Shown here piece by piece: positions 13,870-25,681 of a stretch of 64,000 nt of DNA; position 1 is the stretch's first letter, and every line of letters begins with the position of its first letter. Below the pieces are notes generated by a model. It saw only the letters and a program-made list of their open reading frames with translations, was not told the origin of the DNA and made no database searches. A program made the position numbers and the translations under genes. Source of the DNA: Eucalyptus grandis. Its lineage: Eukaryota; Streptophyta; Magnoliopsida; Myrtales; Myrtaceae. The DNA lies in contig NC_052612.1 in assembly GCF_016545825.1 (NCBI RefSeq), positions 39,911,738 to 39,975,737 on the forward strand, given 5' to 3'.

Positions 13870-15867
13870 GGAACCAAATCCGGACGTGGATCTATAAGCT
13901 TCGTGCCGACTCCAGCGGGCTCAGCCAGTGTACCGCTAGGAAAATCTCGTTGCGGAACGAGTCGGGGTATGAACTGCTGTTTGGTTCGATTGTATAAGAA
14001 TCTCCCGCTTAGGTACATGCCCATTCCGTGTCGCGGGAACAAGACAATTCATAAGGGCCCTCTCCTATGTTGGCGTCTCTCACATGGATCGATAGGTACC
14101 GAGACCTGTTTTGTCTGGATACCTTGGTGTTTGAACGAGGGTTGTCATGAATGCATTGCTCTTACGACAAGAGATCGTGCCCCAATTTTGTTCCGACGAT
14201 CGGTTACAAGATTTTCTATACGAATGCTAGGAGAGGACTATCTGCCGTTGATGAAAGTCTCGAAAAAGCTTGCGAAAGTCTCAAATCCGACTGGTCTGAA
14301 CAGATCAACAAAGGGGAATACGCTAGATTAGTTGAGTGGCTTTTGTACTTTGGTTTTTCTTCGATATGATATGCGAGGAACCAAACTGCTTCAAGCAAAG
14401 AAATCGGGCACTTTTAATCACCGCCCAAATATCATGGTCAGCCTTTTCGTCCTGACTTGTCAAGAGTCCGCCTGGAGTAGGTTTGAACTTCAGCATTTAC
14501 AAGTTCCTTTTTGTTTTCACGTGCACTAAAGATGCTGACCGAATGAGACACCGTTCTCATCTAGAAAAAAAAAGGAAATGTGGAGTTAGAAGGGCTGATT
14601 TCGACTCCGCGTAAGAGACACCGGACGTCCTAAGTGGATCACGACGATGCCGCTTGGCGGTAGAATAGAATTGGCTGGTGATGGTCATCATCAGTCACTT
14701 CGACGCTTACACTGTACGGAGTTTGATTAATTAACAGAATTAAAAAGGGATTGTTGTGTTTGGTGACAAAGAAGCAATGGCGTCATTGTGTCAGGTTTGA
14801 AAATGAAAAAGCTCACCTGCAGCAGGCGCATTCACACTTCCTGTGCCGACAAAGAAGCCCCACGCTATTTCGCGCTCTCGACGTGCTAAAGTGAGGATTG
14901 TCTCCGTCGTCGACATAATTAAAAAAAAAAGGGCGTTTGTCCTTTCCACGCTCGGGCTTCCTTGACTTTTCCTTCGGACTAGACACGGTCTCCTCGTTCA
15001 ACCTGCAAACATAATTCAGTTCAAGGGTTTCGACGCCCCCACGATGAACTAGCTTGACTCGACTGTGGTCTTTGAAATGGTAGCGGCTGGAGCGTGCATA
15101 ATCCTAACACTGCCTACTAGAAATTTTGTCTGTGTCAAGTGACGACACTTCAAAGTTTTGGAGCATAATAACTTGAATATGGAGAGCTCCAACCGAAGCC
15201 TCACGACATGTTATCGTGGGAGAAACCCCTTGCGACTCTCGATTTTTCTTAGCTAAACATCCAGTGACATATATATATAAACTCCACGCACCGAGGTGCA
15301 TTGAACTTGTTCTGCTAGAAGAGAACCCCGCATTCAGTTTTTAACACTATAGCGAGGGTTGACTCTGCATCCACACTCCACGAGAAAATTATGTAAATTT
15401 GAAGCAATTATTGCCTTGAATAGTGAGTGAATACCTGTTATTTTCTCGTCTTTATATTCTAGATACACAATTGTAGCCAGGTAAAGAGTAAAGGCAAACA
15501 GTAATAAGCTAGAAATGCACAAATCTTGAAGTAACCATATCTTGATTTGAGTGACTGAGTGGAGATTCAATGTGGATGGGATAATGGGGGATGACGTCAG
15601 CCACTACTTCTTGCAGCAATAAAATTAGTAGTAAGCCGATATTTAGCCTGCGTATAATCATGAAGCCGAGTTTTTTTACCTGCAAGGGTATGAGGAAAAT
15701 CTCAGTCCACTGAACATGTCCCTGGACTGCATGGAAGGAAATAATTTTCTTCTGTATTAAGCTTAAGTTCCGTAAACAATAACTATGTGAACAAACAAAC
15801 TGCATTGCCTTTGAAAATCACTGCTTACATAGGATAGATATTTATCAGCCGATAACTTGGACTGTGC
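13870..15867. other. Intergenic, no convincing gene
   Basis: Contains the presumed upstream region of the aspartic protease and the 3' flank of ETHE1. Several open stretches of 60-170 codons (for example 13819-14331 on the plus strand) have no domain and overlap the protease 5' end, so they are discounted. Short A-runs and a TATATATATA tract near 15270 are the only low-complexity features. Confidence 0.5.
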
Positions 15868-16596
15868 CTAGTTTGATGCAGCCTTGGCTGGCTTTGCAGA
15901 CGAGTCTTGCAACCCACAGACCAAGTTTGCAGGAACAGCCACATCAATCATCTTTGGGTAAGAGAGGTTTAGATCTGCAGTACATGTCATCAAAAGCCAC
16001 TTCAATATCATATGAAGTATCGACAGGCAGTCTTCAACCCAAAGTAATATCCGAATATTGAAATTTCCAATTCCAGAAGTGGTTACTTACTTTCCATAAT
16101 ACTTTTGAAAGTTTTCTGCAATATGAAAAAAAAAATGTGTCACAGTTAGAGAGAGAGAGAGAGAGAAAGAGGAGATTATGTAGGTCACGGTGATGACAAA
16201 ATAAACACATCAAAACATGAGACCAAAACCAAGCAAATGTTCCTCTTCACAGAAGCAAATTGACTTAACTGTTATAAGTCATATTACTAACTCCTTGTTT
16301 CTATGGGAAGAGACAATAAAAATGCATCTGCAGATAACTAAGTCGCAGGTGACATCTAATTTAATGGAAAAGTACATGAAGTTGAACATTTCACCTCATC
16401 TTTCGATAACCTGGGATTGTAGAGAAGTTCCTCCCCCACAGAGCTAACCTGAATTACAAAAAGGAACTTTCTGAGAGCGTGTCTGTGATTTTGCAATAAT
16501 TTGACACTATGGAGCTAAGGATCAGATTGTTCATACAGTGAATCCCTTGTAGTCATGAGCAGGATAGACCAATGTATCCTTGGGTAATGTGAAAAT

Positions 16597-16629
<33 letters not shown>

Positions 16630-19426
16630 AAGCATCAAAGAAGAAGTAACTGGTTTCCAGTGAAGGAAATTCATTTGTCCAATCTCCTTACCTGTGAATG
16701 CACTGACTGGTACAATTGAAGTGAACTTCCACCCTGCAAGCACATGGTCAAGATTCTAATATCAAGCTTCAGACTTAAGTATGGAGGTTCCATTTTATTA
16801 AGTACAAAATAGAACCATTCCCTTTGCATAAAAGGGTTTCTGATTGTTGCATTGATTGATTAAGATTATGACAGCTGAATTTTTGCACTCTTACAAAGTA
16901 TGGGGTATTTTGCAAGAAATTAAACCTGGAAATCAGTCCGCCCACACCCACGAATTAGCAAGGCATCTCCGGTGAAAGCCATCCTTGGTCTGGGTTGACC
17001 AGGTCCATCTCCTGTAACATATGTAACACATCCTTGCGTATGTCCTGGTGTAGCCCGGACCTGCCATTAAGAAGAAAATTATTGAAATGTCATGTGACTT
17101 AAGTCACAAGTGAATTTGACCCGAAAAAGAAAAGAAAAAAAGTACACAAGTGAAGAACAAATAAAAGAAGGTACTTGATGTTAATATATGATCATACATG
17201 CAAATCCAGGTCAATGTCCTCTCTCATGACAGAGGGAGTGACCGCTGCCAGTTGAGGGCAGGATACGCAACTTGCAGCATTCGCTGCATAGTTTTAAAAG
17301 AGTAAATCACTTCCCCTTAGTATTTCATATTGCAGAACAAATATTAGAATCATAGCAATAATCCAATGCTCGAATGCAAGAGCAACTAGTGCCATTGGAT
17401 TATTAGGTTTGAGTGTTTCTCATCTATGCTGATCATCACCCAGCATGAATTTGCAGTTATTTGTGAATTATGCCAAAAGCAAATCTATGTAGTTAGCTCA
17501 TTTCAAGAGAATCCCCATCCTCTCATTCAATAACTGGCCCTAGTACCAAAATACATTGTCCAATTGGTGACATAATAAGTATAAAAGTTTAGGCTGTGAT
17601 ACCTCCAGGAATAGATCGCCAAAATGAATCTTCTCTCCTGCTTTTATAAAACAGTCAGCTCTTGCATTGCTTGCCTTCGAAATGACAGATTTTACTCCAG
17701 GGACTTCCCCCTGCAAGACAGAGAAACTATCCACTTGAGAAAAGTTAAAAGGAAGGGACGCAATTGATGTATGCTGCCATATAAGGACTACAAGCTGGAT
17801 CAAGAGGTACTACTGTGTAATAGCAAGTAAGCATTTTCTGCACATGAGACAGATCGACACAGGAGATGAGTGACAGATTGACACAGGAGATGAGTGCCTT
17901 ACCTTTATCAAACCAGTCCCAGTCACATGATCAGCATGTACATGCGTGTTGATTGCATATATCAGCTTCAACCCAAGCTCTCTCACTAAAGAGAGGTCCC
18001 TGTCAACTGTCTTATCAACTGGGTCAATTAACTGCAAGTGAGACACACACGTTTCAGGATACATCCCCATAGACACGCCAGCTGTAGTTAGACAGCCTTC
18101 AGGATAAAGATTATAGATGAAAGGAATAGATTAAGCAAAATAGATTAAGCAAAGGCAACACAAAAGAATACATGAAGATATCAAGTAGGCCATTCGGATA
18201 AATTTGCCTCCTGACAGATTATATATTATAAAACTACTTCTGATATCTATAAGATCCTTTTCAGTCCTTCAATCCTGGACAAATTATCCTCCTAAATACC
18301 CCGATATACTCGTACATCTTCACATCGTGATAAACTGCTAGTAGGGTGATTTTCTACGGTTTTGGTTCTAGCTCAAAAGGTGTTCCCTTACCTTTCCATA
18401 CGCTCAGGGTGGAGAAATGATGAATATAGTTATATACAACATCAGATTGAAATGTGATTTTGGTGGCATCTTGACAGGTTGTTCAAAAGAATGCAAATGC
18501 AAGATCTGCCTCACATCTATCAACTTTACAGTCATAAGCAACTGTCTGCAGACATTAGCTAACTCCACTATTTCCTTGTTCCTGTTTAAGCACCACATCT
18601 CCAGAACTTCATTATCAGGTTATCCAAGCATTAAAACCAATCATAAGCACAGTGCTTAGGTACAGTACAGTTCACTCCATTTATTTGAAATGCAAAGAAC
18701 TGAACTTTATTTCATTTCCATTGATTTGAGATCAGTGGATTACAACAATGGTATGCTAACGAGCAATTGAGACTACTAAATTATTTTGGACACAGCCTAA
18801 GGCATTTCTAACTTTTATTTTTGAACAAGTATCCAATAAAAAGCCTACGACAGCACGTCATGAAATGAGAAAAAGTGGTATACAACAATCCAGAACTCAA
18901 TCTCGCCTTGGAGACAGAACGATCATCAAGTTTAGCGAGATATTTAGGACAAAAATGCTGGAACTGGTGAATATCCGACCATCGTCGGACTAATCTAATT
19001 GTTGCAGACTCCTTCACCCAACTTCAAGGAGAGGTATATGCTAAAACCAATCCGAAAGCTCCATCAAATTACTCTTAACATAACACTCTGCAACCTATTC
19101 AATCGAAACGTCGGCGCGAAGCATGCGACGCGATGCCATCCAAAAAATTGACGCGATAATGTGAGAACCCTAACCACGGCGGGCTTATCGGGGTGAGACA
19201 CGTCGGCGAGCAGGTAAGTGTAAGTGCACGACTCCCCCTCGAAGAGCTGACGGAAGAGGAGCTTATCGCACGATGTCGTGTAGGCGCTGGCGCTCCCCAT
19301 CGCTCGCCATCTGAGGCCGCAACCCGCCGCCGTCCTCGTCCTGGAGATCGAGATGGCCGGACGAGGCGCGGCTCTCGGAGAGAGACCGCAGGAGGAGACT
19401 CGGGCCAGACCGCGGACGCGGAGCAT
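15868..19426 (-). CDS. ETHE1: Persulfide dioxygenase ETHE1 (glyoxalase II-like), 9 exons
   Basis: Mitochondrial sulfur dioxygenase of the metallo-beta-lactamase fold, which oxidises glutathione persulfide to sulfite in cysteine breakdown. Plant ETHE1 was formerly called GLX2-3. Exons on the minus strand: 19426-19175, 18031-17903, 17710-17603, 17060-16926, 16733-16692, 16596-16537, 16448-16395, 16115-16091 and 15974-15868. Phases fit throughout and give about 303 residues. Evidence: [25 protein letters not shown], the metal motif THVHADH (about 113-119), [75 protein letters not shown] and [19 protein letters not shown]. The first about 45 residues are rich in R and S with few acids, consistent with a mitochondrial presequence. 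Start M at 19426 ([12 protein letters not shown]) is preferred; a second in-frame M lies at MGSASAY. No defect seen. Confidence 0.93.
16599..16627. repeat. (GA)n microsatellite in an ETHE1 intron
   Basis: A pure GA run sits immediately beside the acceptor of the exon at 16596-16537. On the coding strand it is a CT-rich polypyrimidine tract and probably helps define that splice site. A shorter GA run lies at about 16147-16166. Confidence 0.85.
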
Positions 19427-19470
19427 TCCGTTCCGCTGGACGAAACGGCCGCGAATTTGTGAGTTTTGTA

Positions 19471-19500
19471 GTGGAAGGAAGGAAGGAAGGAAGGAAGGAG
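19471..19500. repeat. (GGAA)n microsatellite in the ETHE1 5' leader
   Basis: Five to six tandem GGAA units lie just upstream of the ETHE1 start codon (minus-strand sense TTCC). Probably 5' UTR. Confidence 0.8.
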
Positions 19501-19663
19501 GATGAAGATCGGTGGTCGGAGCTCTCAGCAATGGCGTTGATTGAGTTCCGCAACCGTCATCCCTGGCTCCGAAACCTCGGGAGAGGGAAGGCGACAGGCT
19601 ACAGCCACCGTGGCGCGACGCGATCGCGGCCGTTGCTTTTCGCGCGTCCTGAGACCCCTGTGG

Positions 19664-19667
19664 CTAA

Positions 19668-19698
<31 letters not shown>

Positions 19699-19699
19699 A
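19664..19699. repeat. (AAAT)n microsatellite
   Basis: About eight tandem TAAA/AAAT tetramers lie in the intergenic DNA between the divergent ETHE1 and TRM8-like genes. Confidence 0.9.
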
Positions 19700-19739
19700 G
19701 GCTTTTGAGGATGTCCGTGAATATCTATATCGATATCTA

Positions 19740-20980
19740 TTACGATAATGATAAAAATAATTCATAAAATTTAGCTCAACGTCAAATGCAATATCTGAAC
19801 TTTACTTTCATTTATAATGTGATCTTTGAATTTTTGAATTTTTTAATGTGATCCTAAATTTTTTGCATATATTTAATTTAGTCCATATATCATCTTATTA
19901 ATCAAATTCGGGAATAACATTAAATGTTTCCATAAAATTCAATGATTGAATTAAATATGTATCAAGATTTCATCAATTACATTAAATAATTTAAAATTTA
20001 GAAGTTCATAAATCATATTAAATGAATTAAAAATTCATGAAAGGTAGTGCTTTTGAGTCAAAATCAAAATAATGAATCAATACCCAACAAGCATTAACTC
20101 CCCCAAAAATGAGGTGATCTGGCTATGCTTTTATATTGTATATTGGGTAAAAATTTATGAATTATTTTTATTATTTTCTCTAATTATTATTATAGATGTA
20201 TATTCCTTATGTAATAATTTCGAAATTTTGATGGCGAAATTCGCTAATTAAAAAAAAAAAATCAAAAAAGGCCTAAAGTATCTTAATTTTCTTAAAAAAT
20301 GGTTCAAATGAACATTATATTAGTAAGAGCTTGAATTGACTGAATTATCTCAAATAAGGGCTTTTGGTTGACATCGACTTTTCTAGCCAACAGAGAAGGG
20401 GTATTTTGGTCAAGAAAATTGTAACTATATTTTAATTTTTTTTTAAATTTTTTTCATCATTTTTTTTTTTTCCTTCTCCATTCCTTGGACATGGCTATTG
20501 ATGCCTAGCGAAATTTGCCCTCACTAGGGTCGAACAAGGGTGGCCCTCGCCTGGCCAGACTCACCATTGCTCGCCCAGGCAAGGGCTTGCTAGCCCTCAT
20601 TTTTGGTCACACAAGGTCACTGGCCCTCCACTAGGTGCTGGTGAACGTGTTAGCCTTCGCTGTTGCCCCATCGACCATGAGCAGCCATGTTTCCTTTTTT
20701 TAGTTTTTAGTTTTTTATTTTTTAAACATAAAAAAATAAAAAGGAAAGGAAAAGAGAAAAAAATTTTTTAAAAAATTAAAAAGACAAAATTACCCTCCAT
20801 ATTTGATGAGCTCAGGCTTTTATTTGAAATTGATATATGCATTTCAAGCTTTTTTTGAAACAATATTTATATTAGGCCATTATTTGAAAAAATAAAGTTA
20901 TTTCGGATTCTTATTTGAAATAATACTTATTTTAAGATTTTATTTGATAAAATAGTGATATTTTATGTTCTTATTTGAAA
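19740..20980. mobile_element. Transposon-derived intergenic DNA with a GC-rich core, Mutator-like
   Basis: AT-rich sequence surrounds a GC-rich core at about 20505-20690 built of words such as CCCTCACTAGGG, GCCCTCGCC and TGCTCGCCC. The outer arms share words in opposite orientation: CAAATAAGGGCTTTT with GGTATTTTGGTCAAG on the left, and AAAATTACCC with CTTTTATTTGAAA on the right. That suggests long, diverged terminal inverted repeats. Boundaries are approximate and no clean target duplication was found. No coding sequence is visible. Confidence 0.45.
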
Positions 20981-21059
20981 TTTTCCTTAACAAATAAAAA
21001 AAAAAAAGCTCGTCACCGAAAGAAACCTCGTTGGTTGTCACTTCCTTCCGGGCACTGCT

Positions 21060-21251
21060 ACGCCCCGCCGCCACGGCGTCCTATTAAGCCACCGTCTTTA
21101 ATAATTTCTCAGCCCTGCCGCCATCGTCCTACGGCGAGCTCGCCTATCAGAAAACCGCGTCCTCCGTCTTCTAGAGATCGAGTTCGCTTCTCGCTCGCTG
21201 CTGCGTCGCGCGCGAAGTCACGCCCCCGTTCGTCGAATCATCACCTTCCAG
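21060..21251 (+). other. Probable 5' UTR exon of the TRM8-like gene
   Basis: GC-rich sequence ends in CCTTCCAG|GTATGT, a strong donor. It pairs naturally with the acceptor CTCTACAG at 22971-22978, giving a 1.7-kb intron within the 5' UTR. Position and composition fit a transcript leader. The 5' limit is a guess. Confidence 0.5.
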
Positions 21252-22987
21252 GTATGTATTTTTTCACCGTGTTCCGAACCGGCCCGAATTTGGGTTTGTG
21301 TGATGCGGCGATCTGGGGGACTTTGGGCACTTCCATGTTTTTTTTTGTTTTTTTGATGTGATGATATGGCTGATTGCGATAGTTCTGCGTAAGGAATGTT
21401 AAGCTGGTTCGTGGTTTTTATGTGCCTTTTTTTGGCATATAAAGTAGTTGTGAGATTTGCTACGACCTGCTCGACGAAATGCCTCAATGGAACTGTTGCG
21501 TTTTGGGGAATGGGAAAGCTCGATTCTCCAAATATTTTCTTTTGAAGTGAAGCTAACGTGATTGTCCACAAACGTTTGATGCCCGCGTGTGCGTCCTGTC
21601 TTACTCTGGGAAGTGCTCTCAATGAAAGTTTCTTAAAGCGTGTCTTTGATTTCCTAAGAAGGCAATCTCGCAATGTTTGGTCTTTTTTCAATGTTTTTCT
21701 TTTTTTATTTGCCCCCCCTACCATTGGTTTTCGGCTGACTTTGCTTCTCTTATGGGTGCTTCCTTCGGTCCATTGCCCTTATACGGTGTTGTTGGTGATG
21801 ATCATAGTGCCTGGTTTAGTATGGAGTTTCTTATACCTTCTGGTACTATCTAGGCTCATGAGAACGTGGGTTTTAGTCTATGCTAGAGGCAAGCTTATTG
21901 CAGTCATGATGGGTCGTAAAACAGATGATTGCACTTGTCAGATGAGCTGTTTTTGTTGATATTAGGGGATTCTTGTGAATAGTGGTTTACTGTAGGATGT
22001 TGAAATGCTAATGAATCATATGAAATCTATTAAGATTCTAAGGGAAATTAAGCATGAAGAGAGCTTTGTGTTTGAGGAGATGAGCATGCTCATGGATGAA
22101 CACATGTGGGATTCAATTTTCGAGAGCTTTGCATTAAAGGTTGTGACACGAGTAGATTTGCCAGACCTTATTATGGAGGTCACTTGATTTGTGATGATTT
22201 TATATAGCTGAACTGGTGGAGACACGCTTTTAGTTGGGATGCTCAAATTGTGCTGTTGTTGTTGCTTTTCCTTATAATTTTGGAACTTCTATCTCATTCA
22301 ATAAGCAGTTTAGGTTGCATAGGCGTGCATTTTTATAGGTTGACGGGCAACTTTCTTGCTCTAAGAGTCATGCAAGCCTGAAGAAGATGATCTAAGTGCT
22401 TGTCTGCAGAGTTAATATAAACTAAAATACCATGAAGGTAACCACCAAGAATTTTCCTAAGAAATGTTGCTGGATAAGGGCATAATCTTAAAAAATTGAC
22501 TGAACAATTTCAAAGTCCACAGTAAATGGCCATATGGCAGTTTTTAGTTGAGCCTAATGGAAGCACAACTTTCACCGTGGGATGTTTATAATATTGTGGT
22601 TGGATATGCATTGGATGTTACTTTGACTTTTATAACTTGTATTGATTTTCGGCCATGTAACCTCTATATCAGCACCGCTGGAGCCCTCACAGACACCTTT
22701 ACATTTTGTGGATAATGATGATCTTTGCCTCAGTCATATTTATTTTTCACTTTGACTAGTTGCTAGAATGTTGTCACTTCCATGCAGAGGACAATAGTAG
22801 GTATGGCAATAATATCTCACTTGCCATTGTCTGCTATGATGCACCCCCTTCTAGGCTATGTGAGTTGTTTTTTGAAAGTAAATCATCATAGAGGATGACA
22901 ACCAAATGCCATTTGTTATCTGTGTTTTCGGTTCCTTCACCATATGATTATTGTTTTGCTAACAATATGTCTCTACAGATAAGAGAC

Positions 22988-23745
22988 ATGATAGAGAAAG
23001 AGACGACATCTACCTTCAACAAATCAACTGGCTTGCCTAGGAAGCGATTCTACCGAGCACGAGCTCACAGCAATCCACTGAGTGATTCGCACTTTCCTGT
23101 TCCACTCTCCCCAAGTCAATTTGATTATTCTCTTCATTACCCTCAGTTGTTCCCTGCTTCATCTGATGATGATAATCCCAAAAGGATTCAGTTTGCTGAC
23201 ATTGGCTGTGGCTTTGGAGGGCTACTAGTTGCTCTTTCAACCCTATTTCCCGACAAACTCATGATTGGGATGGAAATTAGGGACAAGGTGACCGAATATG
23301 TGAAGGGCGCATTTCTGCATTGAGGACGACCAATCCCAGTCAATACCAAAATATCTCAGTAGTACGGACCAACTCTATGAAGTACATTCCTAACTATTTT
23401 GAGAAAGGACAACTGATGAAGATGTTCTTCCTATTTCCGGATCCTCATTTCAAAGAGAAAAATCACCGTCGCAGGGTGATTAGCCCTCACTTGTTAGATG
23501 AGTATGCATATACTCTGGCTGTTGGGGGCATAATTTACACTATCACAGATGTTGAAGAACTTGGTGAATGGATGAAGGGCTGTTTGGAAAACCACCCTAT
23601 GTTCGAGGCATTGACGGAGGAAGAACTCGAGAACGATCCGGTGGTGAAGCTATTGACCAGCGCAACCGAGGAAGGCCAGAAGGTTGCCAGGAACGGTGGG
23701 CAGACATTTCAAGCAATATACAGACGCATTGCTCCATCTCTATGA
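22988..23745 (+). pseudogene. TRM8: tRNA (guanine-N7)-methyltransferase (TRMB/TRM8 family), one-base frameshift
   Basis: Homologue of TRM8/METTL1/TrmB, the SAM-dependent subunit that makes m7G46 in the tRNA variable loop. Start M at 22988 follows the acceptor at 22978. Frame 1 (22988 to about 23306) carries STGLPRKRFYRARAHSNPLSD and the SAM site FADIGCGFGGLLVAL, then would stop at 23321-23323. The frame resumes from 23308 to 23745 with ISALRTTNP, NSMKYIPNYF, MFFLFPDPHFKEKNHRRRV and ARNGGQTFQAIYRR. The break is at AAGG|GCGC (23303-23310), where one base is missing compared with AAGGAGCGC in the decayed paralogue near 44404. All family motifs are otherwise present, about 250 residues in total. 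Either a very young pseudogene or a sequencing error. Confidence 0.88.
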
Positions 23746-24059
23746 TAGAAATCAACTAATGGCTCTATGTCTGTGTATCGGCAGTAACTTTTTGGGACCA
23801 TTTTTAGGTGAACTTTCATGCATTTTTTGGGATCCTTTGAAAGATTGAGATATTTCTAAATGCAAAAGTAAAATTCCATACCTGTTTCTTCATTACTTAT
23901 TCTGTCTTCCTTTTTTTCTCTTGTTGTTTTGTCTTTATTTTTTTGGGCAACTATATAGACACATTACTATCGCATTTAAACTTCACCACTTTGAAATTCC
24001 ATAAAGCGAATTTTTTAGTAGCACTACAGCTTTAATGTCAAGACTTGGCAGGGACGGCG

Positions 24060-24909
24060 CAATTAGCCAATCTAATTGGATTTACAAAATAGATCATTAA
24101 CAAAATGCTTCCTATTTGTTAGGCAATCGACCGTAACAAGTTGCACTTGTCAGTGTGTTCCTTCTCCGCAATATGATTATATTCATGCTTTTAGAGTATC
24201 AATTAGGGTTTCACTAGTTACATTAGTCTCACAGGTGGGTTTCAAGCGGATTGATGGTACCGCGAAGTCGAGCGGGTTATTCCATGTTAATAGTGCGGGG
24301 TCCATGTCGATAGTTACATCTTGAAGTGTTTTCATAAATAATTGTTGAGAGCTTTGCTATGACCTCGTCGATGAAATGACTCAATGGCCAATTGTTTTTC
24401 TTGTGAAGGGAAGCTAACGTGACAGACCAGAAACTCTTGAGATCACGCTTAATTCTGAAGTTTGGGATGTCCTGATATACCATGAATGTTACTTTGTAGA
24501 TGCTGTAGTGTGTTATCCATTGTACGCCGGGAACTGCTCTGGATATAACTTGTCGTTAATTTCGTAAGAAAGTAAGTACTTTTGAATTATTTGATTTTTT
24601 TCGAACCTTTCCATGTTTTTTATCCGCTAATTTTGCTCCCCAGGTAGCCACTGTTCCATTTCACCGATTCCTCTTCTACTATGGGTGCTTCCTTCAGTCG
24701 TCGCCGGACACCTCACATTTCGTGCGAGCATGTCGTCCTTACCACGCAGGGGACTATAGTATGGCAATACTATCTTGCTTGCCAGCGTAAGTTGTGATGC
24801 CCCATCTTCTAGGCTCTGTGAGTTTGCATTCTGGGAGGATACCATTGTATGCTGTTCGATTTATGTGTTTTCATAATTTGCTAAAATTCTGTCTCTACGG
24901 ATAAGAGAC

Positions 24910-24947
<38 letters not shown>

Positions 24948-25000
24948 CTCTACCTTCAACAATCAACTGGCTTTGCCTAGAAAGCGATTCTTCTGATTGG
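24060..25000 (+). pseudogene. Truncated second copy of the TRM8 5' region
   Basis: Repeats, with divergence, the TRM8 5'-UTR intron and the start of its coding exon. The stretch GAGCTTTGCTATGACCTCG..GAAATGACTCAATGG (about 24345-24385) matches 21450-21490. The exon start ATAAGAGACGATAGAGAG...CTACCTTCAACAATCAACTGGC (24900-24970) matches 22979-23035. It stops after the equivalent of PRKRF with an in-frame stop. The original start ATG is lost in a GA expansion (about 24912-24942). A close relative of this piece lies at 53066-54260. Not expected to make protein. Confidence 0.75.
24912..24942. repeat. (GA)n microsatellite in the truncated TRM8 copy
   Basis: About 15 GA units stand where the intact gene reads GACATGATAGAGAAAGAGAC. 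The paralogous place near 54150 has only a short GA run, so the repeat expanded after duplication. Confidence 0.85.
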
Positions 25001-25681
25001 AGTTTGAAGTACTTAGGATTGTTGTCACACAGTACACCGCAAGAGTTAGGGTATCATAAATACTATAAGGTGGAAAACGGTTCATGGGCAAAGGGTATGC
25101 CAGCTGTCGTCATGGTACTCATGTCCGCCCTGATTGGGTCCACATGAATTGCTTTGCTATGCAAATTCTGCCAATAGCCAGATTGTTGGTCTTAAATCAT
25201 ACATCTCGAAAGTTATACAAGTCCTGGTAAGCTCCTAAATAACTTAGACGACGACTTGAATGGCCCCAGTGGTGATTGGAGTCGCTATCGTGACGTTTAA
25301 AGTACAATTGTATATGGTCCAAGATAGAGAAAACAACAAAGGAAACCGTCATTATCGATTTGTGCACAAAATTCATCCTTCCTTGCTGGCTCATGCCATG
25401 TCGTGCACTCTCCCATTTGATGATTAGAGAACTTTCTGTTATCGTTCATCAGAGAAGCACAATCGCACCCCAAATTCATTGGCAAAGAGTGTTTTATTCC
25501 ACTATAATTAGCACTCAAAAGTATACAACAAACTATGCTTGCCACTAGAAACCCAGGCCTCAGTAAACAAATGGCCAAATGCATTCATTCAGGCGGAGCT
25601 GGCCCCAAAAGTATACAATGACAAACTATGCTTGCCACTAGAAACCCAGGCTTAGGTAAACAAATGGCCAAATGCATCCAT

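Noticed and set aside
17200..17290. Possible extra ETHE1 exon on the minus strand ([19 protein letters not shown])
   Set aside because: It has no counterpart in the family, and the neighbouring exons join in phase without it.
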